DNA of 64,000 bases from Dirofilaria immitis (Eukaryota; Nematoda; Chromadorea; Rhabditida; Onchocercidae), in assembly GCA_024305405.1 (NCBI GenBank), contig JAKNDB010000086.1:496001-560000 (forward strand), written 5' to 3'. The first letter of the stretch is position 1; the number at the start of each line of letters is the position of its first letter. Position numbers and translations under genes: made by a program. Of the stretch, positions 42,361 to 55,182 are shown in pieces. A model generated the notes under the pieces. It made no database searches. It saw nothing but the letters and a program-made list of their open reading frames with translations, and was not told the DNA's origin.

Positions 42361-45300
42361 TTATTTGAAATTTTTAAATGTTCTCTTTCTTTTCCGACTG
42401 GCGAATTTGCTTGCTTTTTCAGGTAATGCATGGCCAGCACTTTCAGATTTGATCCTGCAATAATTCACATAAAAACACTGATACTAAAGATTCTGGAGGT
42501 TTTCCCGAATTTTTGAAATAGCCGCAAGCTCATGGGGAGCTTATGCTGCCGCTAATAGAAAGTAATTCCACACCAATAAAAATTTCTACTTATAATTTAG
42601 GATTTTCTGAATTACTTTGACGATTTAACCGATAAAATAGTGCCAATTTTCTTGACTGTCTTCAGATCAGTACTCTTCAAAGCATTCGCCCAATCATCTT
42701 CACTTCCCTGATTGCATACTGTTTCAATTCTTGACCAATTTCTTCTTTTAGTCTTGCTCGATCTCTCTCTTGCCTTTCTTTGATTTCTACAGCTGCCTCA
42801 TGAAGTTCATCCTATACAAAGAAAAACAAAATATCCTCAAATTTATCACTCATGAATGCATCTGTTTCATAAACAAAGTTCCCAATTTTAATGCTTCTAT
42901 TATTTTCGGATTACAGTATAAAGAATTTCTTTTGGAATTTAACATTATACATGAGAACACAACTTCCATATACTTTTCTGCTTTGATAAATGATTTAATA
43001 ATACAGTGAATCGAAAATTTACGTCAAGAGAAATAGGAATAGGTTGCATTGACGCAACATCAATTGAATGCTCATTGGTTTCCTGACCATCAATTTTTGC
43101 CGTACTGCATCCACACAAATCTGATCGAGGTATTCAGATAATTTCCGAATAGTTTTATTGAGCAAAGCTAGCAACTGATTAATAGGTAAGTCGAGTTCTG
43201 TTATCAAGACATCTACTGTTTTATGCTGCAATCCAATGCCTAACAAAATCGCTGATTGCACAGTATTTAATTTAACCTAAAATTAAAACGATTAAAATCA
43301 ATAATCTCTTCTACTATTACCAAAAGATTTCGGTAATTTTAAGAGTATCTATAAAAACTGTAGATATTTTTATTAATACAAACTAGATATTAAAACCGTC
43401 AAAAGATAGAATCTGAAATTCAAAAATTTCTTTTTCTTTCTCTCTATTAATATAAACGAAATTTTAAATATTTTATTTTGTTAGAAAAATAAAAATAAAA
43501 AATCTTTTTTCGTTCAATGAATTAATTTAAATTTATTATTTTTGTAAAATTATTTTTAAACAAATTTGATTGAAATTACTTTTCAGAAAACTTTTTGCAG
43601 TAAAGTAGATAAAAATTAATATTTCACCCACTTTTTCGTCGAATCGTTCCTCGAAATACAATAAAGCAAGTGTTGGCAATATATCAGTGATTAGATGATG
43701 ATCGATCATGTTCCGTGCATATTGAGATAATCGGCGTAAATCATTGTTTGAAAGAAATAACGCAAGTTTCTCTCTGGTTAGAACTGAAAGATAATTTCGC
43801 AATTAATCAATAGCTTCTGTGCGAGTATAAATTCTTTAATACGAGAAACCAATTTTTTTTCATTTTTCACACGAAGATTAACACTATTACAGCTAAAAAA
43901 AAATCATCTGCAAAAAAAACAATTTTTCAAGTAATCGGTAATTCGAATAATTTACCCTCCTTTCTGCATCTGCACTGTTCTATGATCCTATTATTTTTCA
44001 ATTGAAGAATACTAAGGGCCATCTGCGGCAAAAATTTGTTGAATGCAAATCCAAATAAATGCAGAACTCGACGTCGAAATTCAGTCCAATATAATGGAAG
44101 CCAGGAAGCACTGCTTTCATCATCTGCAAAACTCTTTTTTTTGAAATGAAGAAAGCACATTCAGTGATAACAAAAAGTAATAAGGACATACTTTTATTTA
44201 TATCCTTTAGCATAATGCAAGTATGTTCACCAGTGAGATCGCAGATAGATTGCCTGAGATAGATCGGAACAAATCCTGCACGCTTCCAAAATTTGAGCAA
44301 GGACAAATTTAAACCAAATGAAACGCCTAAAATGAACAGGTAAACTAATATCTAAACACTTCCTGACAAGTAAGATAAACATGGAAGCAGAACTGCAATA
44401 TTTTAAGTCAGATATAAAAATTTTACATATGAAGACAAAGGTCATACACAATACCAATATAATCCAATTTCTCAGCACGGCGTTCACTTAAACGATATAG
44501 AAGTGGTGGTAAATGAGTGCGTGGTTCAATAACCTCTTCCAACAATACCAGTGCATCAGAATTCTACAATATTCATTATTTTTTCAATGTTCTCTGAATA
44601 ATGTCTGAAATAACTAGCAATTATTAGAACCTAATTATTAATATAAACTGATTATCTAATTAAAAGTAGCTCATTACTGAAACCGTGACCCAAAACACAA
44701 TTCTGCGCTTAATATACAGTTTTACCAATTAGAATGAAATGAGAATCCTAATAGTTGTTTATTAAGACAGCTAGTTACCTCGATATGTTTGGCTTCCGCT
44801 TCCATATTAAAATCTATATCTTCTCTTAAGCATGGTACTGTTCCATGATAATATTCTAGAAGCAGTTCGAGAGCTCGTGAACCATATCCCAAAGCTGAAA
44901 TACGTCATCGCCAATATCATATCCTCTTCATCAACATGAAGAAAACTACAAATATAGCAAGTGATCCATTTAATTCATGAGAATTTTTGTATAGATCAAC
45001 TAACACTGGAAATCAGGATGTACTGCTATTCTGATGATTCGCGCTCCACTCAGTGTTGGAAATTCTTTATCCTGCAAAGTAACTTTCACAATAAACATAA
45101 GTAGACAGTAAAATAACCAAACTTGCAATATTAGATGACTGCACTAAATTTTCAAAACTACTGAAATTAGGAAATTATATCCCACCATGAACTGTTGCGA
45201 TATTGTCCACGGCAACAAATCACCTGCTGCTCTTTTGCCTCTTCCCATATTTCCCAATACAGTCTCAGAAGACAAGGCACCTTCCATCGCTATTTGAATA

Positions 45301-48300
45301 ACTACGAGAACCTGTATTATAATATATTTGATAATGAAAAATTTTCAAGGATATGGAAAACACAAATCTGGCTCATTTAAAAATAAAGATAAGTAGAAAG
45401 CAAAGAGCAAACCTCTGGCAGTTGCGCTTCAGTGTCATTAATTGGTCCAACCAAAACAAATAAGTGATGCGCTGGAGCATCTGACAACATCTAAAGGAGA
45501 AAAATTTTATAGATGTAAATCTTAAAATCAGCATTCAGATCAAACTTCACCGAAATAAAAGTTTTGAAATAAATTAAAAAATACTTAGGTGCTCGAAATA
45601 TGATAAATTTACCTGCAAATCGTTAGGTGAGTTTTTGTAATGTGCTGATACGTATATCGCCATAATATTATGTAGAAAAGTTTCGGAAGCTTTGTGGAAG
45701 GAAAATAAAGTATCTCGATTAACGTACAACCTAACAAAAAAACATACGAATATTGCATGAAAAATCGGATGCTAAAATTTGCACAAAATGCTTTGATAAC
45801 TTACAGTTGACAGTCCTTGGGTGGTGGCATTCCACACACCAAGCGATGTGTATTGCAAGCATTCAGGCACAAAACACGATTTAACCAAGTTTCAATCTAC
45901 AATAAAAATGCATTAATTAACGATTCGCTGGATTTATTGTCAGCTGAAAGAAATATAAAAGGATGAAGCCATCTTCTGTAATAAATTAGAATTGAGAAAA
46001 TGGCTAGCCCAGCTAGCAACCAAAATGAAGGAGAACAATATAGTTATAAAAAGATGAAATTCTCTACTATTGCATCTATTCTGCAGTAAAAATCTCATGA
46101 TATAAATATGATGTAAAATCACAAGACTTCACTTGGTCTCCTGGTTTGTATCTGATGCTTTCTTCCAAAACCAGCTCATGCAATGCACGTCCTAGAAAGT
46201 TTTCAACTTTTAAAGTATTCAAATTTTTTGAGAATATAAAAGCATAATTCGAATTTTATTCACTATGATCCAAAGTGGCACTAAAAAACCTTTCACAGCA
46301 GCAAGCACTTGTTGATTTTTTCCATCTTTCAACAAACCGACTGCTTGTTCACGGAGTTGTTGCAGCAATTTCAATGAGAGTGACCGCCCTGTTCCTTCGT
46401 AACCGCTAATTGTTGAGGCAAGAAAGACAAGATATGGTCCTGAAATTTGTAGTCAAAGAATGCAAATCTCGAAAAGAATTCTGAAATCTATAATTTTCTA
46501 AATGTTTTTGAGGGCAAACGAAGTTACTGCCTCTTCGGTTCACTATTTTGGTAAAGAATTGAAAAATTTTCAAACTTCTTAAATATTGAAATAATATAGA
46601 CAGATCTCAAAAGAATTAATTTACCTGAAATTAAATTTCTCACAACTGGAAATGGAATGGCAGCCGCTTCATCGATTACTACAAGTTCAGCCTGCGATAA
46701 TTTAATCGAGTCATGCGGATCAATGTACTAGAAAAATTATATTTAATAGATCGTTGAAACGGGGATAACAAAATGTACCTGTTTTTTTTTTTTTTTTTAG
46801 ATATATAGCACTTTAAAGTTAAAAACTGTACAAAGCAGAATTATTCCTTGCAATTACGAACCTGAATGACTTGTCGACGACCTTTGAAGATATTGATTCG
46901 GACCAAGGCTTTGTTATACTGTTTATTTGTTGATTGGATAAGTTCAAAATCTGTATGTTCTTCATAATTCATAGCTTCCAATCCTTTGATGACAAATTCA
47001 AATAATGTTTTAAGATTGTCAGCTGCTGGACTTGTTACAAATATGTTTGCATAGTCGAAACCAATAGCACCTGCTATAGCTAACCCAAGCGCAGCCGATT
47101 TACCTCGGCCACGAGCTGCAGTTATGCAGCATGTCGCTTGCAGCGTTTTCTCAGTTATTACATCCAAAAGTCTTAATAGAGTCTGAAACTTCATAGTAAC
47201 TAGATTCATTTCATTGTACTCTTTGATTTGAATTTAGAAAAATGCTGAATTCAGGAAATCTAAAACCAATAGAAATCTTTGCTGCGTGATCCAAATGCGA
47301 ATATTTGTCAATAAATTAATTAATTTAGAAAGAAAAAATAGATAAAAACATACCTTTGCCTGACACAATGTTCTACATTTGTTTAGCAAAAACTTAATGG
47401 TTTAGTTCCAGTCAGTGAATTTTTAGCGATATCAGTTCTTCCTCTTGCGTGCTAAGCTTGTTCTGCAAAACATATTATTTATGTACAACAACTATGTCTC
47501 ATACAACAAATGTAAAAACATTCATACCCTAACACTGGCAGGAACTATCTCAATTTTCGAAGCATGAGATGAAAGTGGTAAAACATTCAAACGATCATCC
47601 ACAACTGCACAACTGCGACAGCTTGCCAACGACAATATAAACCGTTCATTGAAACGAGGAATTACTTCAAAATGAGACTGTGTACGAAAACGATTATGGA
47701 CATCCTAAATATTCGAATTATATATCAATAATTAAAATTAAGATGATTTATAAACAATTACCAACTGATAAAAAAACTAAAGAAACTTTTAAAAACATTC
47801 TTTAATGATATAGAAAGTAATACGCGTAAATAAAAGGTTCTACTTTCTTCAGGAAAAGAGATTACCATAGTCATTGTATATAATTGCTTCAGAGAATTGA
47901 CACTTTTTAGCAATAGTACAATCACACCACCTCCTTCAACAGTTTCAATAGTTCGAGCTAGAAGATTAGGCGTAATTGCTTCAAAATCCTGAAAAAAGAC
48001 AAAACGAAAAAATCTCAATTCAACAAAATATATTAACTACAGAAAAAGCTTGATATGACATGTAAAAATTGCGTCTGAGGTAATAATAATGTAACCTGAA
48101 GTACAAGCATTCCAAAAGTATTGCCAAGGATTTTATGTGTTTCAGCATAATAACAATAACGGATGTGTGTTGACGAGATGAACAATTCAAAAGGATCATT
48201 ATCCTAAAAATTAGAATATCCAAAAATGGGATAATTACTATCTCTAAAGCACTCAAAATTTCCCTCCATTATTCAAATTTTCACAATTCTTAAAAACTCA

Positions 48301-48787
48301 AAAAACCTAAATCTGAATAACCTTTACATCCAAATGACCATTACGTATTTTCCTTTTTAGCTCCTTCATTCTTTTTCTCCGATGTGAAGTGAATCCAAGC
48401 TCCTTTTATAGCACCATAGAACAGAAGGCCTGGCAGCAACTGTTGCTTTTGACAACAGATGATGAAGTATAACAACCTAGATCATACAAGAAAAGATGAC
48501 ATTATCAAATTTGAATTAAATCATGAATGAGATTTTCGATTGACGCTTCAAAAATATATTCCCATATTCATCCTTTGAAAAAAATAAATCACTAAACTGT
48601 AACCTAGATAGAACTACTGTAGTTGAATAACTTCCTGATTTCCATAAGTATAATTTACGAAAAGAAAAGAAAACCAAACCTGATCCTTTCCTCTGTCACC
48701 GACAATAACAAACATCGAACGATGTCCGGTAACAACTCCATTTTCAATAAGGATTCTGATTCGATTATCCAACTTCGTCCTTACCAT
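42361..48787 (-). CDS. nath-10: RNA cytidine acetyltransferase NAT10/Kre33
   Basis: ATP-dependent nucleolar enzyme that makes N4-acetylcytidine in 18S rRNA and tRNA. The 23 exons give about 1,035 residues (human about 1,025). Exons: 48680-48787, 48322-48476, 48096-48203, 47866-47988, 47528-47704, 47354-47462, 46862-47182, 46625-46727, 46290-46439, 46133-46191, 45805-45896, 45613-45730, 45413-45490, 45186-45311, 45005-45071, 44779-44894, 44455-44563, 44192-44326, 43956-44123, 43632-43783, 43023-43276, 42630-42811, 42361-42454. Landmarks: start DNRIRILIENG; Walker A AARGRGKSAALGLA; VIDEAAAIPFPVV; GYEGTGRSLSLKLLQQL; GNAT acetyl-CoA loop FQSLGYGSRALELL (Q-x-x-G-x-G kept); DLTGEHTCIMLK; basic tail SRKRKRTFKNFK. 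Exons 2, 6, 21 and 22 each become multiples of three after adding bases to A, A+T, A and G runs. The exon 22/23 junction remains one base out of phase. Start is ATG 48787; 48796 would be TTG. Confidence 0.95.
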
Positions 48788-48839
48788 ATTCGACAAAACC
48801 CGAAATTGATGAGCGACTGATTATCGACTTCACTTACCT

Positions 48840-49031
48840 TTCAACAACAACTCAGTTTCTTACTCACTCATTATTCTTTCATCTCCTTCTACCTTTCATT
48901 TTCTTTATTGTCCCTACCACAATATCTTCCATTCTCGCTCCCCACATAGTCCTAGAAATTTAATACAAACTTTCTTCGTCTCTTTCTCTCCTTCTCTTTC
49001 TCTCCTATAGTCTCTCTCTCCTTTCCTTTAC
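48840..49031. repeat. pyrimidine-rich (CT) tract upstream of nath-10
   Basis: The plus strand is strongly C+T biased, with runs such as TCTCTCTCTCCTTTCC near 49012. On the nath-10 coding strand this is a GA-rich promoter-proximal tract. A GA-type regulatory element is possible but not shown. Confidence 0.6.
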
Positions 49032-50156
49032 CGTCACAAGGAGTACTATGCAATAACCGCTAGTCACTGACTAATTATGAAAATTGTGAAGTCTCAGTGC
49101 GGTCAAGTTGTACAGTACATGCAGCCGTCAACATGCGGGTTATCTCCTAATCTTTCAATGCGATGAATTCTTCGGAATTGATGAAGCTGTATAAAAGTCA
49201 GAAGTAGGAGCAATATTTCACTTCATTTTTGCAATGAAAGAAGTAGGGCTGTACTAAGTTGTCATTCTCAGCAACACGAAGAGCTGCTGTGTGGATGGAC
49301 CTGAGAACTAGTCCATTGGAAAGTATTGGTTTTCGTGAATGTCTTTATAAAGATATATGATTTAAGATCCTTATGCATCTATAATTTTGGAAGTGATGTA
49401 TCATATCCCATGAAATTTGAATTGATCTCATTCTACTCCGATATATCTATCACTTAGAATAAATCTTTATGATATCCTTTGCCAATTTAAAATTCTCTTT
49501 TTTAAATATTATAGGCATTGTTATTTGTTCAATTCTCATAAATTATTGCAGTACTGCAAAATGTAATATGTGAAATAGCAAGTAGTTTATGTGTTGCTTT
49601 AATAATTTTGCTTCATCTACAAATGTGTTGTAAGCGAAGAATTATAAAAGGAAAGTGAAAGTACCGATGCGATTTACTTGTGCAGTGCGACATGATTCTT
49701 TAAAAGGGAACATTTATCGAAATCACAAGCTCCAATCAGTTCCATAAAAAACATTATCGACCATAAGGTTTGTACAGATCTGATTTCCGAATAACCTCAA
49801 CTTTCATCCAAAACTACAATTAGAGCAAATATATCAATCAATAAATTTAAGAAAACAGCTGATTCAATTTTTCTGTCTTTTTAGCATTGTTGAACTTCAC
49901 ATCTGATCACTTCTGATACACGTCTCAAATTAATCTTTGTCCTTCATTACTTATTATTCCCATTCTTTACAGTATTTAAATTTCCTACATTCTTAGAATA
50001 TTTCATATTTAATTTTTTACTTTGTACAGTTCTTTGATTAAACACCCTAAGACTTTCTGTCTCCAAAATATTATGTTGATTTGATAATAATTATATAAAT
50101 GATCCGCGCCATAAAACAGAAACGCAAGAAAAATTTTTTTATTCGATGATGATTAC

Positions 50157-50240
50157 GTTATGTCATGAATTAATTAAATTATGTCATGAATTGATTAAAT
50201 TATGTCATGAATTGATTAAATTATGTCATGAATTGATTAA
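50157..50240. repeat. tandem repeat, 21-bp unit, about 4 copies
   Basis: The unit is ATTATGTCATGAATTGATTAA (split here as ATTATGTCATGA + ATTGATTAA). The first copy has AATTAATT instead of AATTGATT. The unit contains the palindrome TCATGA. Confidence 0.9.
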
Positions 50241-50771
50241 AAATTAAATTATCATGAATTTCCAGAAAAGTAAGTTGCCAACAGAAAAACGATTAATGAA
50301 AAAAATGGTCAAAAAGGTCGAAAAAAATATTGCGTCCAAAGAGAAGGTATTTGGATTTTTGAATATTCATAGAAATTATGAATATTCAAGCATGGATGTT
50401 ATCTTATATAAAATTATTTTCCTTGTATATTCAATTTCCGGTTATTCAAATGATGAAAACTTCTAAATTTGCATTTGATTATTGAAAATTCTTGTATGTT
50501 GATCTATGTAAATTATCTTATTCTTTTTCTCTTTTGTTCTTGTCAACACTTAAAATTTTATTTCTTTTTTTATTCACTTAATCGTTTCGTCCAGCATATA
50601 TGAGCTTCTATAATTTGTGAAAGCTAGCTGCTATTCCAAATTTATCACTACTATCAGTGTTAAATACATTTCATTACTGCGAAGTTAGTATATAATTAAT
50701 GGTCTACAGACAATAAAAGAAAGAATCTCAGACACTGTCGGTGGACTATTTAAAAAATTCGCAGTAAACCT

Positions 50772-52026
50772 ATGGAAGAACATAAGGTAATTCAAAACCT
50801 GATATTTCTACTTTCGGATTCGTAATTTTCGAAGTGACAAGGAACTGTTCGAGTTATTATAGTAATTATGAATACATAAGAGATATTACTCAATTATTAT
50901 AGCATAGAAAGAAAGAGATTCTTAGAATCTTAAATTCTTGAATTCTTAGATATTGAGTATTATATAAATACTAAGTAGTTTTATTTATTGCAGAAAAAAG
51001 ATTTAGAAGCAACTCAGGAAGAGGAACTTGATAGTAATGAAAAGTAAGTGAAGAATTAAAATATGTTTTTTGCAAGAGACTTTCGAATAAGACGAGCTCC
51101 TGGCATTAATTTAACCTCTAATTATTCGAGCTAATATCTCCTGCATACCATTATTGCAGTAAACCAGATGTTGTTCGGATAACAGACGTGAAATGGTTAG
51201 GCAATTTGGATGAAATCATGAAGGTATTTGATAAATGCAATATTTATAATCATTGTACTTTTACTCGATAAAGTCCAATCCAAACATTTTTGAATTATAT
51301 GACACAAAATTTGAATAGTGTAAAGGCCATTGATATATTTTTGAAAGTTATTAGCATATTACCATATTTCAAGCCACTGACAGACTAAAAACGCGTGAAA
51401 TATGAAATTATTTACCAGATGAAATTAAAAATGCTTTTTCAGATAATTTATGAAACTTTTTCTTTCTTTCAGATGAAGCATTATAAAATAAAAAGAAGAA
51501 TCTATACCTAGTATAGTAGTTGCTGAATAAGATTTGAACTTTGATTTTTAAATACAATTCTGTCTTTTCAAACTTAAAACGAAAAAATCCAAGACTTTTT
51601 GCGTATACATAACTTAATTGCACATTTGTTCGAACTTAGATAATTGGACTTTATGAATTGATAAATTAATATGATAATTATTTGAATTTTAAAGAATTCT
51701 ATTTACAATATGTGATATTAGTACAGAAGCTGGAGAAATAAATTACGAATAATGGAACACATATTATCCGAGCTAGATCTTTTAATATTTGACCAATTTC
51801 ATATCTTCAATCATTTGTTAAAAAATTCTTTTTATAGGGTCGTAAATTGAAAAGAGAGAAAGAGATCGAAGAAATGAGATCTATTCATGAAATGGAAGAT
51901 TTTAAACCCCTGCAGTCAGTTGCAAATCCAAAATTGCATGTCAAAATTGCCGAGAACAAATGTATCCTCTATGAAACAAATGATGAGCCAACATTAGACG
52001 AAGATTTAGATGATAGGATATTTTAA
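50772..52026 (+). CDS. small lysine/glutamate-rich orphan protein (105 aa)
   Basis: Four exons in consistent phase: 50772-50786, 50994-51043, 51160-51223, 51838-52026. The ATG lies 7 nt after a TTCGCAG acceptor with no upstream coding exon in phase, the usual arrangement for an SL trans-spliced first exon. The protein is charged and hydrophilic: MEEHKKKDLEATQEEELDS, then KPDVVRITDVKWLGNLDEIM, GRKLKREKEIEEMRSIHEM, and an acidic C-terminus ending TLDEDLDDRIF. There is no signal peptide or membrane segment. Part of it is likely helical or coiled coil. I do not recognise the family. No frame corrections are needed, unlike most neighbours. Confidence 0.7.
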
Positions 52027-52063
52027 TATCCTCGAAAGTTTTGAAATTTTCAATTATTGGCGT

Positions 52064-52094
<31 letters not shown>

Positions 52095-54052
52095 GGGAGC
52101 TAAAATTTTTCACATTTATTATATCGACATTGCTTAATTAGACTTCAACCAGTATTCGAACAAACCAATCACAATTCATTCAAACAAATTTGTTTTTTCT
52201 CATGGAGCAGAAAACGAAATATAGCAGTATGGATGTTAAGTAGAGAAGAAATGGAAAAATTTGGCAGCATGGCAAGGTGCTGAATCAAGTTTCTGAATTT
52301 TTACAAATGAATCATTCTTAGTTAAAGAAAGCTAATGATTTTTCCCATACTTCAGAGTATAAATTAAAATTGGTATTATTTCTCTTTTCGTAAAATATAT
52401 TGAAAATATTTGGCAAAATTGATTGAATAAGTGGAATAAAAGTAAGAGAGCAAGAAAATTGAGCCTATTAGTATAACTTTGCAGATTCATGAAAATCGTC
52501 CTTCCTATCTTTTTCAGAGCTATGACTATTGCCATTATCGATTTTCACTAATTCCAAATCTATGTTGCCATTCTAAGAGTTGAAGTTGCAAATGATATGT
52601 GTTGTGAATATTATTATTTGAGCGAATCAGTTAGTTATATAGAAAAGTAAAGTACTTATATGCTTTGAGTCTGATAGATGATTGCGTGAGCAATTATTTT
52701 GTAAGTTTATTATTAATAGAGCAGATAACCAATAGAAGATAGAATAAGATTTATGTACAATATAAGGAGTTGAAGGTAGATAACCAACGTCAAAATTACA
52801 ATAATCACAATAATACAAACTAACTTAACTGACTTTTTGTATATTCTATATAAGTGAATGTGGGATACGAAATACAAAAATGGAAATTACCTATCTAGCT
52901 TTCTCAAGCTGTTTAAAAGATTATTAGATAAGATAGGATACTTTTTGTAAATTAGCATATAGCTGTGCATAAGATACTGCATCTTGTACAAATTTAAATT
53001 AAATAACAGATTAATATACCAGATGTTCAATAATCTTACATATTATATGATTATAAATTAGATATCAGGTTCATCACATCATTTGGTTTAAGAAAACGTT
53101 GGGATTTTGAATAATGTAATGTATCCTTTATCAAGAAAATACTCTATATAAAAAATAATTTTGTTGCCTAATTTTTTTTTATTATGTTTTAGCTTTCTAT
53201 GATTCCCGACAATATATGGTCTATTCCTTCATTTATTATGAAATATTTTTCTCATCTCTTTCTTTATAGAATTATCGTATTTCCGAATGTTTAACCATAC
53301 TGCTTCACTAGATTTAACTATAATAGGTACATTTGTTCTTCCAATTTTCCTGTGTATGGATATGATAATCTATTTTCTGTAAAAGTAACAGATGAGTAAT
53401 GATTGATATCTATCCGTTTAATTTTCGAAGACTGAACCGATGCTGTCAATAGAAATCGTTTCATCAGAAATTTCTTTTTAACGATTTCAACTATTCACTA
53501 AAAATGGTCTCCTTTCCTTGGAGAGTTAGATTAGTTTTCCGGAAGGTTTGTCCTGTGCTTCGATAATCATTTTGGACTTTTGAAATTGAAAATCTGAGGT
53601 CAAGCAAATAGCTTACAATTCGATAATCTTTTACTTAATCAGATCTTTAGATTTCTCATGTCCGAACTATTTATCTGTAGTTATAAAAAAAATACATGAA
53701 ACTTTTTGAAAAATTTTTAATGATTTTAATATATTTAAAACTACTAGCTAAGATTTATTTTCATAGGGCAACGAAGCCCTCAAGTCAGTATTCGTATCAA
53801 TTTTTAGAAAAATATTCCTGAAATTATTATTTATTTACTTGCTGACATCAGATCGGTTATTGTTCATCAGAAATATAATGACAAATAAAAGCCATAAACC
53901 GCTAAACTGTTGATTTTTTTGATACTTTTTGTAATTTCTAATTTTTGCCTGCATTTCTTTTACATAACTACTTTTTCCAAATGTTGGATATAGACATAAT
54001 ACTTTTGTAAATGTTTTTAGCATATTTGAGGAAGTTTCATAATGAATCAATA

Positions 54053-54119
<67 letters not shown>

Positions 54120-54978
54120 GTTTATATAGAAATTACTTTTAAAATTGTGTTATATATTAAATCATGCAATCGTTTCATTTCAACAAATGACATATTTCCA
54201 TTTTCATTTGCTCTTCTTTTATAGAGCAAATTTGTACCTTTAAATTTGATTTTTAAAGTAGAACATATCGAAATTGAAAATTATATGCTTATAATTTGGT
54301 AGCTAGTAATTTAGATACTCTTCAGTGACAATGTTTTATGTTTCTCGAATTCTTATTTCACTTCTCTAATATTTACATGATTGAAAGTGCAAATTGAAGA
54401 TAAAAAAAGCTGAAAAATATTCAGTAAATCCAACTAATATGATGTTATTAATTAAGCACAATCTAATTTTTTTCTTTTTTTTGCATTAATGATGCGCTAT
54501 GTACCATTCCATCTACTTGACAAACTCATAACAGTAGCTATACCACTTTAATACATTTCAGTGTTATGCCATTTCAGCAGTAATCATAACGTTAATATAT
54601 TGCAAATACCTGAATGATTTCTTCAATACCTGTTTTTGAAAATTTTAGCAAAAATTTTGAATTATTTCTTCCAATTTTTAAATTGATAAAATCAAATCAC
54701 TTTCTCTGAATTTAATTTAATAGACGACAGTTGACGGCTGCTGAGCTGGATTTCTTGTTAAGGATTTCGATCAGATTTCAATTTTCAAATTGCAATATTG
54801 CTGCACTTTTTATTTTATTGCATTATTATTACATTTTCATTCCTTAATGTTTATAGTAAAACCTCTTTCTAGATTCATCATTAAAACTGGTTAAGGTTTA
54901 AGACTTCAATAGATGATTTATTATATTAAATTCTTTTAAATATAAGACTTAGATCCTTTTATTTGTTTTAAAAATTAG
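52027..54978. other. non-coding, A+T-rich
   Basis: No conserved exon found. It includes a long T run at about 52069-52088 just downstream of the orphan gene and a long TA microsatellite at 54058-54114. Confidence 0.5.
54058..54114. repeat. (TA)n microsatellite
   Basis: About 28 TA dinucleotides in non-coding DNA. Confidence 0.95.
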
Positions 54979-55182
54979 GAGATTAAAATACAAACTCGAG
55001 AAAAGGACAAGAGAAAAGTTGATGGTTGGAAGTGTCATCGCAAAGAATGGAAATTACGTATAACTAACAATTTTAAAGTGCACATGGTTTTCCAGTTGTT
55101 GACTAAAGAAAATAATTCTTTCCATAAGGTATTGGATGATTTCATTGCTGAGCAAAAAGCTTTTAATATTGCAAGAGATTGA
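54722..55182 (+). CDS. exon-like frames, unrecognised protein
   Basis: A short exon-like piece after a TTTAATAG acceptor at about 54725 reads RQLTAAELDFL before a possible GTTAAG donor. A second piece follows an ATTAG acceptor at about 54979. Two frames of the second piece look coding. One joins the first piece in phase and reads RLKYKLEKRTREKLMVGSVI to an early stop. The other stays open for 67 codons (EIKIQTREKDKRKVDGWKCH to KAFNIARD, stop at about 55182). I cannot decide between them, and no start exon was found. Confidence 0.3.

Larger units (their letters stand above)
48788..50771. other. divergent intergenic region
   Basis: Region between nath-10 (-) and the orphan gene at 50772 (+). 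It contains a long pyrimidine-rich tract just upstream of nath-10 and a tandem repeat at 50157-50240. An open frame at 50254-50466 (Lys-rich, starts MNFQKSKLPTEKRLMKKM) has a possible donor at 50347 but does not join the next gene in phase. Confidence 0.45.

Noticed and set aside
50157..50240. CRISPR-like regular repeats
   Set aside because: The units are directly abutting with no unique spacers, in a eukaryotic genome; it is an ordinary minisatellite.
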